From: JACPPO01 sp965262505
GTDB lineage: Bacteria; Acidobacteriota; Vicinamibacteria; Vicinamibacterales; UBA2999
Direction: 5' to 3'
DNA length: 64,000 nucleotides
Assembly: GCA_965262505.1 (NCBI GenBank)
Contig: CBDHFM010000030.1
Coordinates: 1,364,001-1,428,000 of the forward strand
Part shown: in pieces, positions 8,134 through 15,526 of the stretch
How positions within the stretch are numbered: the stretch's first letter is position 1
Layout of the letters: the number at the start of each line of letters is the position of its first letter
Translations under genes and position numbers: made by a program
The notes under the pieces: generated by a model
Databases searched by the model: none
Seen by the model: the letters and a program-made list of their open reading frames with translations, nothing else
What the model was told of the DNA's origin: nothing

Positions 8134-9909
8134 CTACCAGCCGATGGCCAGGCCGTCCTTGCGCGCGTCGGATCCGCCCATGAGGACGCCGGTGACAGGG
8201 TCGATCATCACGGCCTGATACCCGCCCATGGCGCCGCGGCCGTCGATGATCGTGTGGCCCCGCTGAGTGAGCGCCGCGCGGACGGCCTGCCCGATGCCGC
8301 TCTCGACGGCGAAACCCTCGACACCATGACGCACGCGCGCAGCATCGCCCGCTTCCTGCACGTTCATCCCGAAGTCGACCATGTTGGCGATGATCTGAAC
8401 GTGGGCCTGCGCCTGGTTGTCGCCGCCCATGACGCCAAACGGCATGATCGGTTTCCCATCCTTCATGACGAACGCCGGCACCAGCGTATGCAACGGCCGT
8501 TTCCCCGGCCCCAGGCGGTTCGGATGATCGCTCTCGAGCGTGAAGCCGGCTCCGCGGTTGTGCAGCACGACGCCCGTGCCAGGCACGACGATGCCGGCGC
8601 CGAAGGACGAGAACAGCGAATTGATGAACGAAATCGCGTTGCCTTCACCGTCGGCCGCCGCCAGGTACACCGTGTCGCCGTGATCGCGCCCGTCAAAGGA
8701 GACATCGCGCGAGACAGTGCTGCCCGAGACAGTGCTGGCCGAGCCAGCGGCACCGAAGGCGCCGGGGTGGTACCCTGACGCCGCCCTGACGGGGTCGATC
8801 TCCCGCCGGCGCATCGCCGCATAGTCCTTGGAGATCAGTCCGTTCAGAATCGAAGGCGGAACCCGCCCGGGATCGGCGAGGTACGCCGCGCGGTCCGCAA
8901 ACGCGATGCGCTTGGCTTCGGCGAGCCTGTGCAGATAGTCGACGCTGTTGTGCCCCAGCGACGCGATGTCGTAGCCCTCGAGGATGTTCAGCATCTCGAG
9001 CGCCACGAACCCCTGGGTGTTCGGCGGCAACTCGTAGACGTCGTACCCCCGATAGTTGGTGGTGATGGGGTCGACCCAGTCCGCGCGATGCGCCGCGAAG
9101 TCGGCCGCCGTCAGGAACCCGCCCCGCCGCCGGACGTCGGCGACGATGGCCGCGCCGATGGGCCCGTCATAGAAGGCGTTGCGGCCGCCGCGCGCGATCT
9201 GCTCCAGCGTCTGCGCCAGGTCCGGGTTCGTGAAGACCTCACCCGGTGTCGGGGCGCGGCCGCCCGGCAGGAAGATCGCCGCCGCGGCAGGGTCCTCCGA
9301 AACCGTTGCGACGGCCCGAACCCACTGGTCTGCGATGATCTCCGACACGGGGAAGCCATCGCGAGCGTAACGAATCGCCGGCGCGAGGGCGGGCGCCAGC
9401 GTGATGGTGCCGTGTTGCTCGAGGAGCGCTGCCCACCCGGCCATCGCACCTGGAACGGTCACCGGGTACACGCCGCTGTCCGGCATGCGCGTCATGCCCT
9501 TGGCGACAAGCGCGTCGGCGTTCGCATCGGAGCCGGCCCTGCCGCTCGAGTTCAAGCCGCGCAGGGTCTTCGTCTTCGCGTCGTACACGATCGCGAGGAC
9601 GTCACCGCCGATGCCGGTCATGGTGGGCTCGACGACCGCGAGTACGGCAGCCGCGGTCACCGCCGCATCGATTGCGTTTCCGCCCGCCTGCAACACCTGT
9701 AGCCCCGCGGCGGACGCGAGCGGCTGGCTCGTGGCGATCACGCCGTTGCGGCCGAGCACGGGCGATCGCGTGCCGTGCTCGCTGCCGGCGGGGCGGTCGC
9801 CCGGAAGCTGCGCGGAGAAGACAGCGGAGGACAGTGTCACGGCGGCTACCGTCACGAGGGCGAAGGCATGGATGGCGGACCTCGGGCCGGCGCGCGCCGG
9901 CGCGCCCAA
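8134..9909 (-). CDS. ggt: Gamma-glutamyltransferase
   Basis: A 591-residue N-terminal nucleophile hydrolase, exported (hydrophobic segment within residues 12-35). It cleaves and transfers the gamma-glutamyl group of glutathione and related peptides. Family motifs are GMTGIGGDVLAIVYD, NTQGFVALEMLNILEGYD and the autoprocessing site HGDTVYLAAADGEGNAISF, where Thr becomes the new N-terminus of the small subunit. GVVLHNRGAGF and PFGVMGGDNQAQAH follow as expected. The start appears to be TTG at 9909 without a clear ribosome binding site, so the true start may be a few codons away. Confidence 0.93.
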   Translation of the reverse strand: MGAPARAGPRSAIHAFALVTVAAVTLSSAVFSAQLPGDRPAGSEHGTRSPVLGRNGVIATSQPLASAAGLQVLQAGGNAIDAAVTAAAVLAVVEPTMTGIGGDVLAIVYDAKTKTLRGLNSSGRAGSDANADALVAKGMTRMPDSGVYPVTVPGAMAGWAALLEQHGTITLAPALAPAIRYARDGFPVSEIIADQWVRAVATVSEDPAAAAIFLPGGRAPTPGEVFTNPDLAQTLEQIARGGRNAFYDGPIGAAIVADVRRRGGFLTAADFAAHRADWVDPITTNYRGYDVYELPPNTQGFVALEMLNILEGYDIASLGHNSVDYLHRLAEAKRIAFADRAAYLADPGRVPPSILNGLISKDYAAMRRREIDPVRAASGYHPGAFGAAGSASTVSGSTVSRDVSFDGRDHGDTVYLAAADGEGNAISFINSLFSSFGAGIVVPGTGVVLHNRGAGFTLESDHPNRLGPGKRPLHTLVPAFVMKDGKPIMPFGVMGGDNQAQAHVQIIANMVDFGMNVQEAGDAARVRHGVEGFAVESGIGQAVRAALTQRGHTIIDGRGAMGGYQAVMIDPVTGVLMGGSDARKDGLAIGW

Positions 9910-9947
9910 CCCGAGGATACAGCCTTCTGTCCGAACAGCCGGTCCAG

Positions 9948-11609
9948 CTACTGCGCTGACGCCCCGGCGGCAGCGTCGTACACGATCCTGCCCCCGACGA
10001 TGGTCAGCACCGACTCGATCTCCTTGATCTCATCCACCGGCACGGTCAGGTAGTCGCGATCGATCACCGCCATGTCGGCGAGCTTGCCGGGCTGAATGGA
10101 ACCCAGATCGTTTTCGCGGAAGAAGAAGTACGCATTCTTCCGCGTGTGCGCGATCAGGGCGTCCTCGCGGCTGATCGGCTGACGGTTGACGACTGTCCCG
10201 CCGACCATCTTGCCCGTGACGGCCCACCAGAGCGTGGTGAACGGGCGGTACTGATTGACCTCGAAGGCGTCGGTTCCGAGGCCCCAGTGAATGCCGCTGT
10301 CCTGGATCGTCTTCAGCGGCGGCATCGAGTACCCAAGGTCACCATGGTCCCGGATAAAAGACGCGCCCGAGATGATGCCCCGGGGATGCACGCCGATGTA
10401 CATGCCGAGGTTTCTCATCCGCTCGATCTGCGATGGCGTGACCCCCTCCATGTGCACGAACGCCCAGCGCAGGTGCCGGATCGGTTGTTCCCTCGCGATC
10501 TGCTCGACCTGCTGGAGCTGGGCTTCGATCGTCCATTCCATGGTCGAATGAATGAAGATCGTGATCCCCGCCTTCGCCACGGCCCGGGCCATCCGGCCCC
10601 ACTCCTCGAACGTCTCCGCCGGGACTGTTGCCTCGGTGTCGGTGATGTTGTCGGTCACGCCGACCAGGCGCTCTCCCCAGTTGACGTAGTCCATCCACTC
10701 GTCGCCGTCGAACATTCTGAGATTCGGGATCTCTGCGATCACCTCGTCGGTGCTCCGCCCGCCGCCGGTCGCCGTGCGGAAGCAGAAGAACCGCATCGAC
10801 ATCTTGCCCTCACGCTGCCATCGCCGGTAGATATCCGCGTACTGGCAGGAGCCACCGGACGAGGTCAGACCCGCCCGGCTGAAGTCCTCGAGCATCTGCA
10901 TGCTGCTGGACTCGAAGATGTCTGGCGGCAGCGCCTGGAGGAATCCAGCGGCGTTCCTCACGGTGCCCGCCCCCGGCTGTAGCACGACGCCCGTGGTACG
11001 TCCGGCGGCGTCGCGCACGATCCAAGGATCGGTCCTCGCTTCCAGTCCGATCGCCTCGATGGCGAGGCTGTTCAGATAGGTCCGCTGGCGCGTGAACTGC
11101 AGCAGCACGGGATTGTTGGGCGAGAACCTGTCCAGTTCTTCGCGCGTGAAGTGGCTGGAGTCGTCGGCAAACTGATCCGGGGCCCAGCCGCCAAGCGTGT
11201 AGACCCATTCGCCCGCCCCCTTGGCCACCCCTCGCGCGCGAATCATCTCGAGTGCCTGCGCGCGTGACTCGATGCCGTCCAGGCGAAGCTCTTCGGTCCA
11301 GTACGCGCCCTCCTCCTGGAAGTGGGCGTGGTTGTCGATCATCCCCGGCGTCACCGACTTGCCCTCCAGGTCGATCCGCACGGTATTGGGACCGGCCAGC
11401 TCGTTGATCTCCTCGTTGGTGCCGACCGCGGCGATCCGATCGCCGCGCACGGCGACCGCCTGCGCGATCGAGAACTTGTCATCGACCGTGATGATCTTCC
11501 CGTTGGACAGAATCAGGTCCGCGGCAGGCTGCTGGGCGCTCACCAGCATCGATGCGCCCGCCAGCGCCATCACCATACCGACCGCAATCGGTTTCCATGT
11601 ACGAGACAT
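9948..11609 (-). CDS. Secreted amidohydrolase (YtcJ-like, amidohydrolase_3)
   Basis: A 553-residue metal-dependent hydrolase with a signal peptide (MSRTWKPIAVGMVMALAGAS to VSAQQ). The N-terminal beta-sandwich ADLILSNGKIITVDD is followed by the PGMIDNHAHF metal motif (HxH), a long TIM-barrel core, LGTDAFEVN with the metal-ligand Asp, and a C-terminal GKLADMAVIDRDYLTV segment. The protein resembles YtcJ-type amidohydrolases, whose substrates are mostly unknown. The ATG at 11609 was chosen over 11621 because GGAGG lies just upstream and the signal peptide is cleaner. Confidence 0.88.
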   Translation of the reverse strand: MSRTWKPIAVGMVMALAGASMLVSAQQPAADLILSNGKIITVDDKFSIAQAVAVRGDRIAAVGTNEEINELAGPNTVRIDLEGKSVTPGMIDNHAHFQEEGAYWTEELRLDGIESRAQALEMIRARGVAKGAGEWVYTLGGWAPDQFADDSSHFTREELDRFSPNNPVLLQFTRQRTYLNSLAIEAIGLEARTDPWIVRDAAGRTTGVVLQPGAGTVRNAAGFLQALPPDIFESSSMQMLEDFSRAGLTSSGGSCQYADIYRRWQREGKMSMRFFCFRTATGGGRSTDEVIAEIPNLRMFDGDEWMDYVNWGERLVGVTDNITDTEATVPAETFEEWGRMARAVAKAGITIFIHSTMEWTIEAQLQQVEQIAREQPIRHLRWAFVHMEGVTPSQIERMRNLGMYIGVHPRGIISGASFIRDHGDLGYSMPPLKTIQDSGIHWGLGTDAFEVNQYRPFTTLWWAVTGKMVGGTVVNRQPISREDALIAHTRKNAYFFFRENDLGSIQPGKLADMAVIDRDYLTVPVDEIKEIESVLTIVGGRIVYDAAAGASAQ

Positions 11610-11723
11610 CGCATCCTCCACTGACGATTTTCACTGGGCGCGATTCAGCGCGCCAAGCCCACAAGATACAGAGCATCCTAGCCTTTTTCGCCCGCCGCGG
11701 GTGGCTCCCGCCGATCGCCGCTG

Positions 11724-12665
11724 TTAGCGCGCGGGCACCTCGCCGGCACTCGCCCGTGCGGCATCGAGGTCCTTTTGACCCGACGCCTTCACACCCTGGA
11801 TCCACGAGCGGAAGGCCTGCCCGTCCACCAGGGGGTTCGATTCGCCCGGCCTGCGCGCCACGAGGCGGTCCATCCGATCCCAGAACAGCGGGTCCATCCA
11901 GGGATGATTGACGATGCGGACCTGCACGCCGTCCTGGAGCTTTTCGACCTTCTCGATGCTCGCGAGGAACTGCTCCGCCGCCGGCACACCGCGCGCGGGA
12001 GCACCACCACCAAGAAGAAACGCCCGGTGCGGCTGCCCATTGTCGAACACCGTGAAGTCCACCGACGTCGTGCCCGGGGTGTGACCCGGAGTGGACCAGA
12101 ACTTCAGCGTCGTCGTGCCCAGGGTCAGCATCTCGCCGTCCTCGAGGACGATGTCCCGACGGGGCGTCTCGGGCCTGTTCGCGCCGCCCCGTCCGCTCGG
12201 TGGCGCCTCGACGGCCAGCCAGTCGCCTTCACCCATGGCCACCCGGGCGCCGAACTCCCGCTGGATCCGCGCTGCGCCCGAGTAATGATCCCCGTGGGCC
12301 TGCGTGACGATCACGTACTTGATGTTCCTCGGATCGAAGCCCATCCTCCGTACGCCGTCCAGCAGGTGGTCGACGTGCGCCGGCCGGTCCACCGTGTCGA
12401 TGAGGATCAACCCGTCGGTCGTCGTGACGAGCCAGGACCCGACCCAGCCGACGCCGACGTAATAGAGGTTGTCGAAGGCCTTGAAGGCCGGGACCAGCTG
12501 CAGTTCGAGGTTGTTCCGCTCGTTCTCCATCAGCTCGGCGCGCGTGGCGCCCTGTCCCGTCGCGGGCGCCGTCTGCGCCGCGACATAGGCCGCGGCCAAT
12601 GCCACCACCGCGAGGCCAGCCGCCATCCCCATTTTCAGTGTCACGCCTCTCACGTCGTCCTCCAC
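11724..12665 (-). CDS. Secreted MBL-fold metallohydrolase, B3-like with Gln ligand position
   Basis: A 313-residue exported metallo-beta-lactamase-fold protein with a signal segment (residues 11-31). Metal-site motifs are VTQAHGDHYSGAA, GHTPGTTSV and IVNHPWMD. The first residue of the usual HxHxDH motif is Gln, which is also seen in the GOB-type subclass B3 enzymes. The arrangement fits a B3-like hydrolase, but beta-lactam hydrolysis cannot be inferred from sequence alone. It is followed after a gap by the amidohydrolase gene on the same strand. The start could also be GTG or ATG a few codons downstream. Confidence 0.82.
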   Translation of the reverse strand: MEDDVRGVTLKMGMAAGLAVVALAAAYVAAQTAPATGQGATRAELMENERNNLELQLVPAFKAFDNLYYVGVGWVGSWLVTTTDGLILIDTVDRPAHVDHLLDGVRRMGFDPRNIKYVIVTQAHGDHYSGAARIQREFGARVAMGEGDWLAVEAPPSGRGGANRPETPRRDIVLEDGEMLTLGTTTLKFWSTPGHTPGTTSVDFTVFDNGQPHRAFLLGGGAPARGVPAAEQFLASIEKVEKLQDGVQVRIVNHPWMDPLFWDRMDRLVARRPGESNPLVDGQAFRSWIQGVKASGQKDLDAARASAGEVPAR

Positions 12666-12778
12666 AACTCACGCAGTCCTGCTGCGATCGACACGCAGTG
12701 ATGCGCTTATAGAGCAGCCGGCCGACGCTGTCAAACTGCCGTGGGCGAGGCTAGGCTCATCGCCCGGCACCGGACACG

Positions 12779-13114
12779 TCAGGCGCTAGGCGGTGAGGGC
12801 GCAAGGAACACGAGCACGAGCAGCCGTTCTGGACTGGTGTTTCGCACCCCGTGCGGGACGCCCGAGGGAGCGACCAGCAGGTCCCCCGCCCGCATCGGCA
12901 GCTCACGATCGTCGAGCAGGAACCGCCCTTCTCCCTCGACGACCTGATACACCTTGTCCATCCCCTCGTGCGCATGCAGGGCGTGCGCCTGTCCAGGCTC
13001 GAACGCGTTCAAGCCCACGAGCAACCGCGCCGACTGATACAGGGTGCTCTTCCCCATCTTGTCCGCGCGCCAGTCGGCGTGGTCGGCGGGACGGATGACC
13101 GTTGGATGTTCCAT
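12779..13114 (-). CDS. Small cupin-domain protein
   Basis: A 111-residue single-domain cupin. The cupin motif 1 is visible as GQAHALHAHEGMDKVYQVVEGEG and motif 2 as AGDLLVAPSGVPHGVRNTS, giving a plausible His/His/Glu/His metal site. Such small cupins bind metal or small ligands as sensors or enzymes; the function here is unknown. It is the last host gene before the tRNA-His and prophage. Confidence 0.82.
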   Translation of the reverse strand: MEHPTVIRPADHADWRADKMGKSTLYQSARLLVGLNAFEPGQAHALHAHEGMDKVYQVVEGEGRFLLDDRELPMRAGDLLVAPSGVPHGVRNTSPERLLVLVFLAPSPPSA

Positions 13115-13151
13115 AGGCTCCAGGTGTTACACTTGTTTTTTGTGCCCGCAT

Positions 13152-13227
13152 GGTGGGTGTAGCTCAGGGGTAGAGCGCCTGATTGTGGTTCAGGAAGTCG
13201 CGGGTTCGAGACCCGTCACCCACCCCA
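13152..13227 (+). tRNA. tRNA-His (GTG anticodon)
   Basis: Cloverleaf with GATTGTGGTTC in the anticodon region (GTG anticodon). An extra 5' G (G-1) pairs with C73, as expected for tRNA-His, and CCA is encoded at 13225-13227. The 3' 19 bp of the mature part are duplicated at 42378-42396, marking this gene as the prophage integration site. The gene remains complete after integration. Confidence 0.95.
13205..13223 (+). other. Left attachment site (within tRNA-His 3' end)
   Basis: The sequence TTCGAGACCCGTCACCCAC covers the T-arm and 3' acceptor strand of the tRNA-His gene and is identical to 42378-42396. tRNA 3' ends are the usual targets of tyrosine integrases. Confidence 0.9.
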
Positions 13228-13617
13228 TTCATTTTATATATATTTACTAAGTAAAAGCGCTATTTCGGCCTCTTCCTAGGCAACCGGCTGCCTTGCAAGA
13301 TGAGGAGTTTTATGGAGCAAATTCGAGCCAAGTAGAGCTAATGCGTGGTTCCTCTTTGTGGTTCCGTCTCGCGTCATCAAAAACAGCCATCGCCGCGATC
13401 TCCAGCCCGTAGACTCCCCTCGGTGCCAGATGAGAATTATACAGACTGGTATAACTTCTACAGGCCTGTATAATTCTGGCCCTCTCGCTCGGCGACTCTT
13501 CCACGGCAGGCACCGCGCCCTCCACGGCCTAGCGTCCCCACATCACCACCAGGCCGACCGCGAGCGCCGGCGAGAGGCGGCCGCAAGAGCGCTGTGCCAA
13601 CGATTGGAGCATGGCGT
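13228..13617. other. AT-richer left prophage end with nested palindromes, no convincing gene
   Basis: This gene-free stretch follows the attachment site. Around 13433-13477 there is a perfect 12-bp inverted repeat (AGAATTATACAG and CTGTATAATTCT) enclosing the palindrome TACAGGCCTGTA at 13460-13471. These could be integrase or excisionase arm sites or an operator. A 71-residue reading frame on the minus strand (13310-13525) crosses the palindrome, but nothing supports it as a gene. Confidence 0.55.
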
Positions 13618-14526
13618 ATGCTACTGCTCATGCGTAGCGGCTGGCTGCTACTGACCTGTGTGGCCCTTGTTGGGGGAGCATCGGGCTGTCGCAACACACC
13701 GTCGCCGCTCCCGCTCCCGTCTCCGGTCGCCCAGCGACTCACCCTCTCGGCCTCGCCGGCCTTCGTGCTCACCAGTGGCAGCGACATCGCCATCGAGGCC
13801 ATCATGCGGAGCGCCACCGACGACGCGATCGTCGGCGTCGAGGTAGAGTTGGCCGTCGATGCCGACGCTGGCACGCTGGCGCCGCGGGCCTCAGTTCGGA
13901 CCGATGCATCAGGGCGGACCGCCACGCGGCTGACCGCCGACCAGGCCGTCACGGTGCGCGGATCCGCCGGCGACCTCCGCGCCTCGTTGCTGGTGCCAGT
14001 TGTCGCGCCATTCAGGCTGGAGGTGCAGCAGACCCGGACTCCCGCCCGGCCGATGGAGTCCACGCCCATTCAGGCCCGCGTGCATACGGTCCCCGGCATC
14101 GTGGATACGCCCTCACCCAGACTGACTATCGACTGCGCCGGCGGCGCCCCCGTGGCGACCTTCCTTCTCGAGAGGACCTGCGTGTTTCCCGCGTTCGGTA
14201 CCTACACCGTCACGGGCACCGCCGTGACGGCGAACGGCTGGACGACGAGCGCCACGACGACTGTGACGGTACCGATCCCGGCGCCGGAGGTCGTGGACAT
14301 CTTCTTCGCGCTCGTCCACTCCTCCGCCAGTGTCTCGTTCTCCGTCCGCTCCGTCGACGATGCCACCAGGTATCACTGGACCTTCGACGAGACGGACGTG
14401 GACACTACGATCCTCTCCCACGTCCGGTACACATTCACGCCACCATCACGGGAACGGACGATCACCGTCCGGGCGACTGACGGCGATCGCACGCTTGCTA
14501 CCGGCTCCGTCAGCGGCATCTGGTAA
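13618..14526 (+). CDS. Prophage-borne lipoprotein with Ig/PKD-like beta domains
   Basis: A 302-residue predicted lipoprotein. The signal ends in a lipobox-like LVGGASGC. The mature part is Thr/Val/Ala-rich: an Ig-like or invasin-like segment (ASPAFVLTSGSDIAIEAIMR to ASGRTATRLTADQAVTVRG) and then PKD-like strands (FGTYTVTGTAVTANGWTTSA). The ATG at 13618 was chosen because GGAG lies at 13606-13609; the frame is open from 13594. It is transcribed against the late operon at the prophage edge, the usual place for a lysogenic conversion gene. Function unknown; surface display is an inference. Confidence 0.65.
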   Translation: MLLLMRSGWLLLTCVALVGGASGCRNTPSPLPLPSPVAQRLTLSASPAFVLTSGSDIAIEAIMRSATDDAIVGVEVELAVDADAGTLAPRASVRTDASGRTATRLTADQAVTVRGSAGDLRASLLVPVVAPFRLEVQQTRTPARPMESTPIQARVHTVPGIVDTPSPRLTIDCAGGAPVATFLLERTCVFPAFGTYTVTGTAVTANGWTTSATTTVTVPIPAPEVVDIFFALVHSSASVSFSVRSVDDATRYHWTFDETDVDTTILSHVRYTFTPPSRERTITVRATDGDRTLATGSVSGIW

Positions 14527-14550
14527 TATGTCAACTGACACTTGACATAT
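14526..14550. terminator. Hairpin between convergent lipoprotein and tail operon
   Basis: A perfect 9-bp inverted repeat, ATATGTCAA (14526-14534) and TTGACATAT (14542-14550), with a 7-nt loop immediately follows the lipoprotein stop codon. There is no long U-tract. Its position between converging transcription units suggests a bidirectional terminator, though an operator cannot be excluded. Confidence 0.45.
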
Positions 14551-14646
14551 ATAGCGGCACCTTAGACGCTGGTCCCAGCACATAGTGACTGACCACGGGC
14601 CGTCTCTCCGCCTGCTACCACGCCACTTTGATCGCGCCGCCGCCGG

Positions 14647-14826
14647 TCATCCTCTTGCCCCACTCCTTCCCGATCCACGAGGCCACCTCGAAGTGACGGC
14701 CGCGCCGACGATGCCGCCCTTGGCACCTCGCGGTAGCCCCTTCGACCACTCGGCCACGATCTTCGTGGCGTCGGCCATCAGCTGCGGCGGTGGGCCGGTG
14801 ACCGCGCCGCCCTTCCGCGTCGTCAT
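14647..14826 (-). CDS. Small protein ending the late operon, possibly frameshifted
   Basis: A 59-residue frame that starts in an ATGA overlap with the stop of the alpha/beta hydrolase gene. It begins MTTRKGGAVTGPPPQLMADA. Its last 20 residues are low-complexity Arg/Gly/Ser. In another frame of the same strand the sequence reads RHFEVASWIGKEWGKRMTGG and continues to a stop at about 14619, which looks more protein-like. The gene may therefore carry a frameshift near 14700, or the C-terminal piece may be a separate remnant. No function recognised. Confidence 0.4.
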   Translation of the reverse strand: MTTRKGGAVTGPPPQLMADATKIVAEWSKGLPRGAKGGIVGAAVTSRWPRGSGRSGARG

Positions 14827-15425
14827 GCTGCCGCCTCCCGATGCACGGCCTGCACCCGATGGGCGATAGCGGCCGCCTGCGGCATGAACTGCTGTCGGTT
14901 GAGCATGCCTGAATGCCCGCCCGTGATGTTCGTGTTCCGGTCCGCCCACGGCATCGCGCGCATCGGGCGGCCGCGTTGCGCGATGAACCGAATCCGTAAC
15001 CCCCACCCTTTGGAGAACAGATGCTCGTGATAGTCGCGGTTGTGCTTCCCGGCGTACCAGACTGGGTCGAGCCTGCGCTGCAGCGGCGTGTCGATCGTCA
15101 CGACCGACCGCACCCGCTCGGTCTTCGGGTCAGCCAGGAGATACGCCACGACCGCCCCGCCCCATGAGTGCGCCCAGATGTTGCGGTCCTCGTAGGCCAG
15201 CGCGTTGACATGCTCCCGGAGTTGGTTCGCGCCGAACTGCCAGGCCAGATGACCGCTCCCGGTAAAGAAGGTGCCCGCCAAGGCCGTGCTCCAGAACCCG
15301 AACGCTGAGCCGCACCACTCGAAGCCGTGATCCCGCATGAACAGTTCAAACAGCGAGCCCTCGCGATTCCACGCGTGCTCTTGCATGCCGGCATTCGTGC
15401 CGGCCACGGGCACATACTTCGTCAC
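14823..15425 (-). CDS. Phage-encoded alpha/beta hydrolase
   Basis: A 200-residue small alpha/beta hydrolase. It begins KYVPVAGTNAG (oxyanion region), has a nucleophile elbow AHSWGGAVVAYLL, an acid candidate in VVTIDTPLQ and a catalytic His candidate in ITGGHSGML. Family members are lipases or esterases. It occupies the slot downstream of the tail fibre-like gene where lysis genes are often found, so it might act on lipids of the envelope or of a receptor; this is inference. The start is GTG at 15425. Confidence 0.7.
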   Translation of the reverse strand: MTKYVPVAGTNAGMQEHAWNREGSLFELFMRDHGFEWCGSAFGFWSTALAGTFFTGSGHLAWQFGANQLREHVNALAYEDRNIWAHSWGGAVVAYLLADPKTERVRSVVTIDTPLQRRLDPVWYAGKHNRDYHEHLFSKGWGLRIRFIAQRGRPMRAMPWADRNTNITGGHSGMLNRQQFMPQAAAIAHRVQAVHREAAA

Positions 15426-15526
15426 GCCAGCCTCCGCACTCCAAGCACACGGTCGGCGTCATCGCGCCCCCGTACGCCCCGAAGAGCGCGCCGGCCTGCC
15501 AGAGTTCGAGGGTCAATGTCACAGCG

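Noticed and set aside
7004..13114. A dedicated biosynthetic or antibiotic-resistance cluster
   Set aside because: Dienelactone hydrolase, GGT, amidohydrolase, MBL and cupin genes share location and export signals but not a common pathway, and the strands and gaps do not support one operon.
13310..13525. A 71-residue frame at the left prophage end
   Set aside because: No ribosome binding site or domain; it covers the palindromic region, which better fits a control site.
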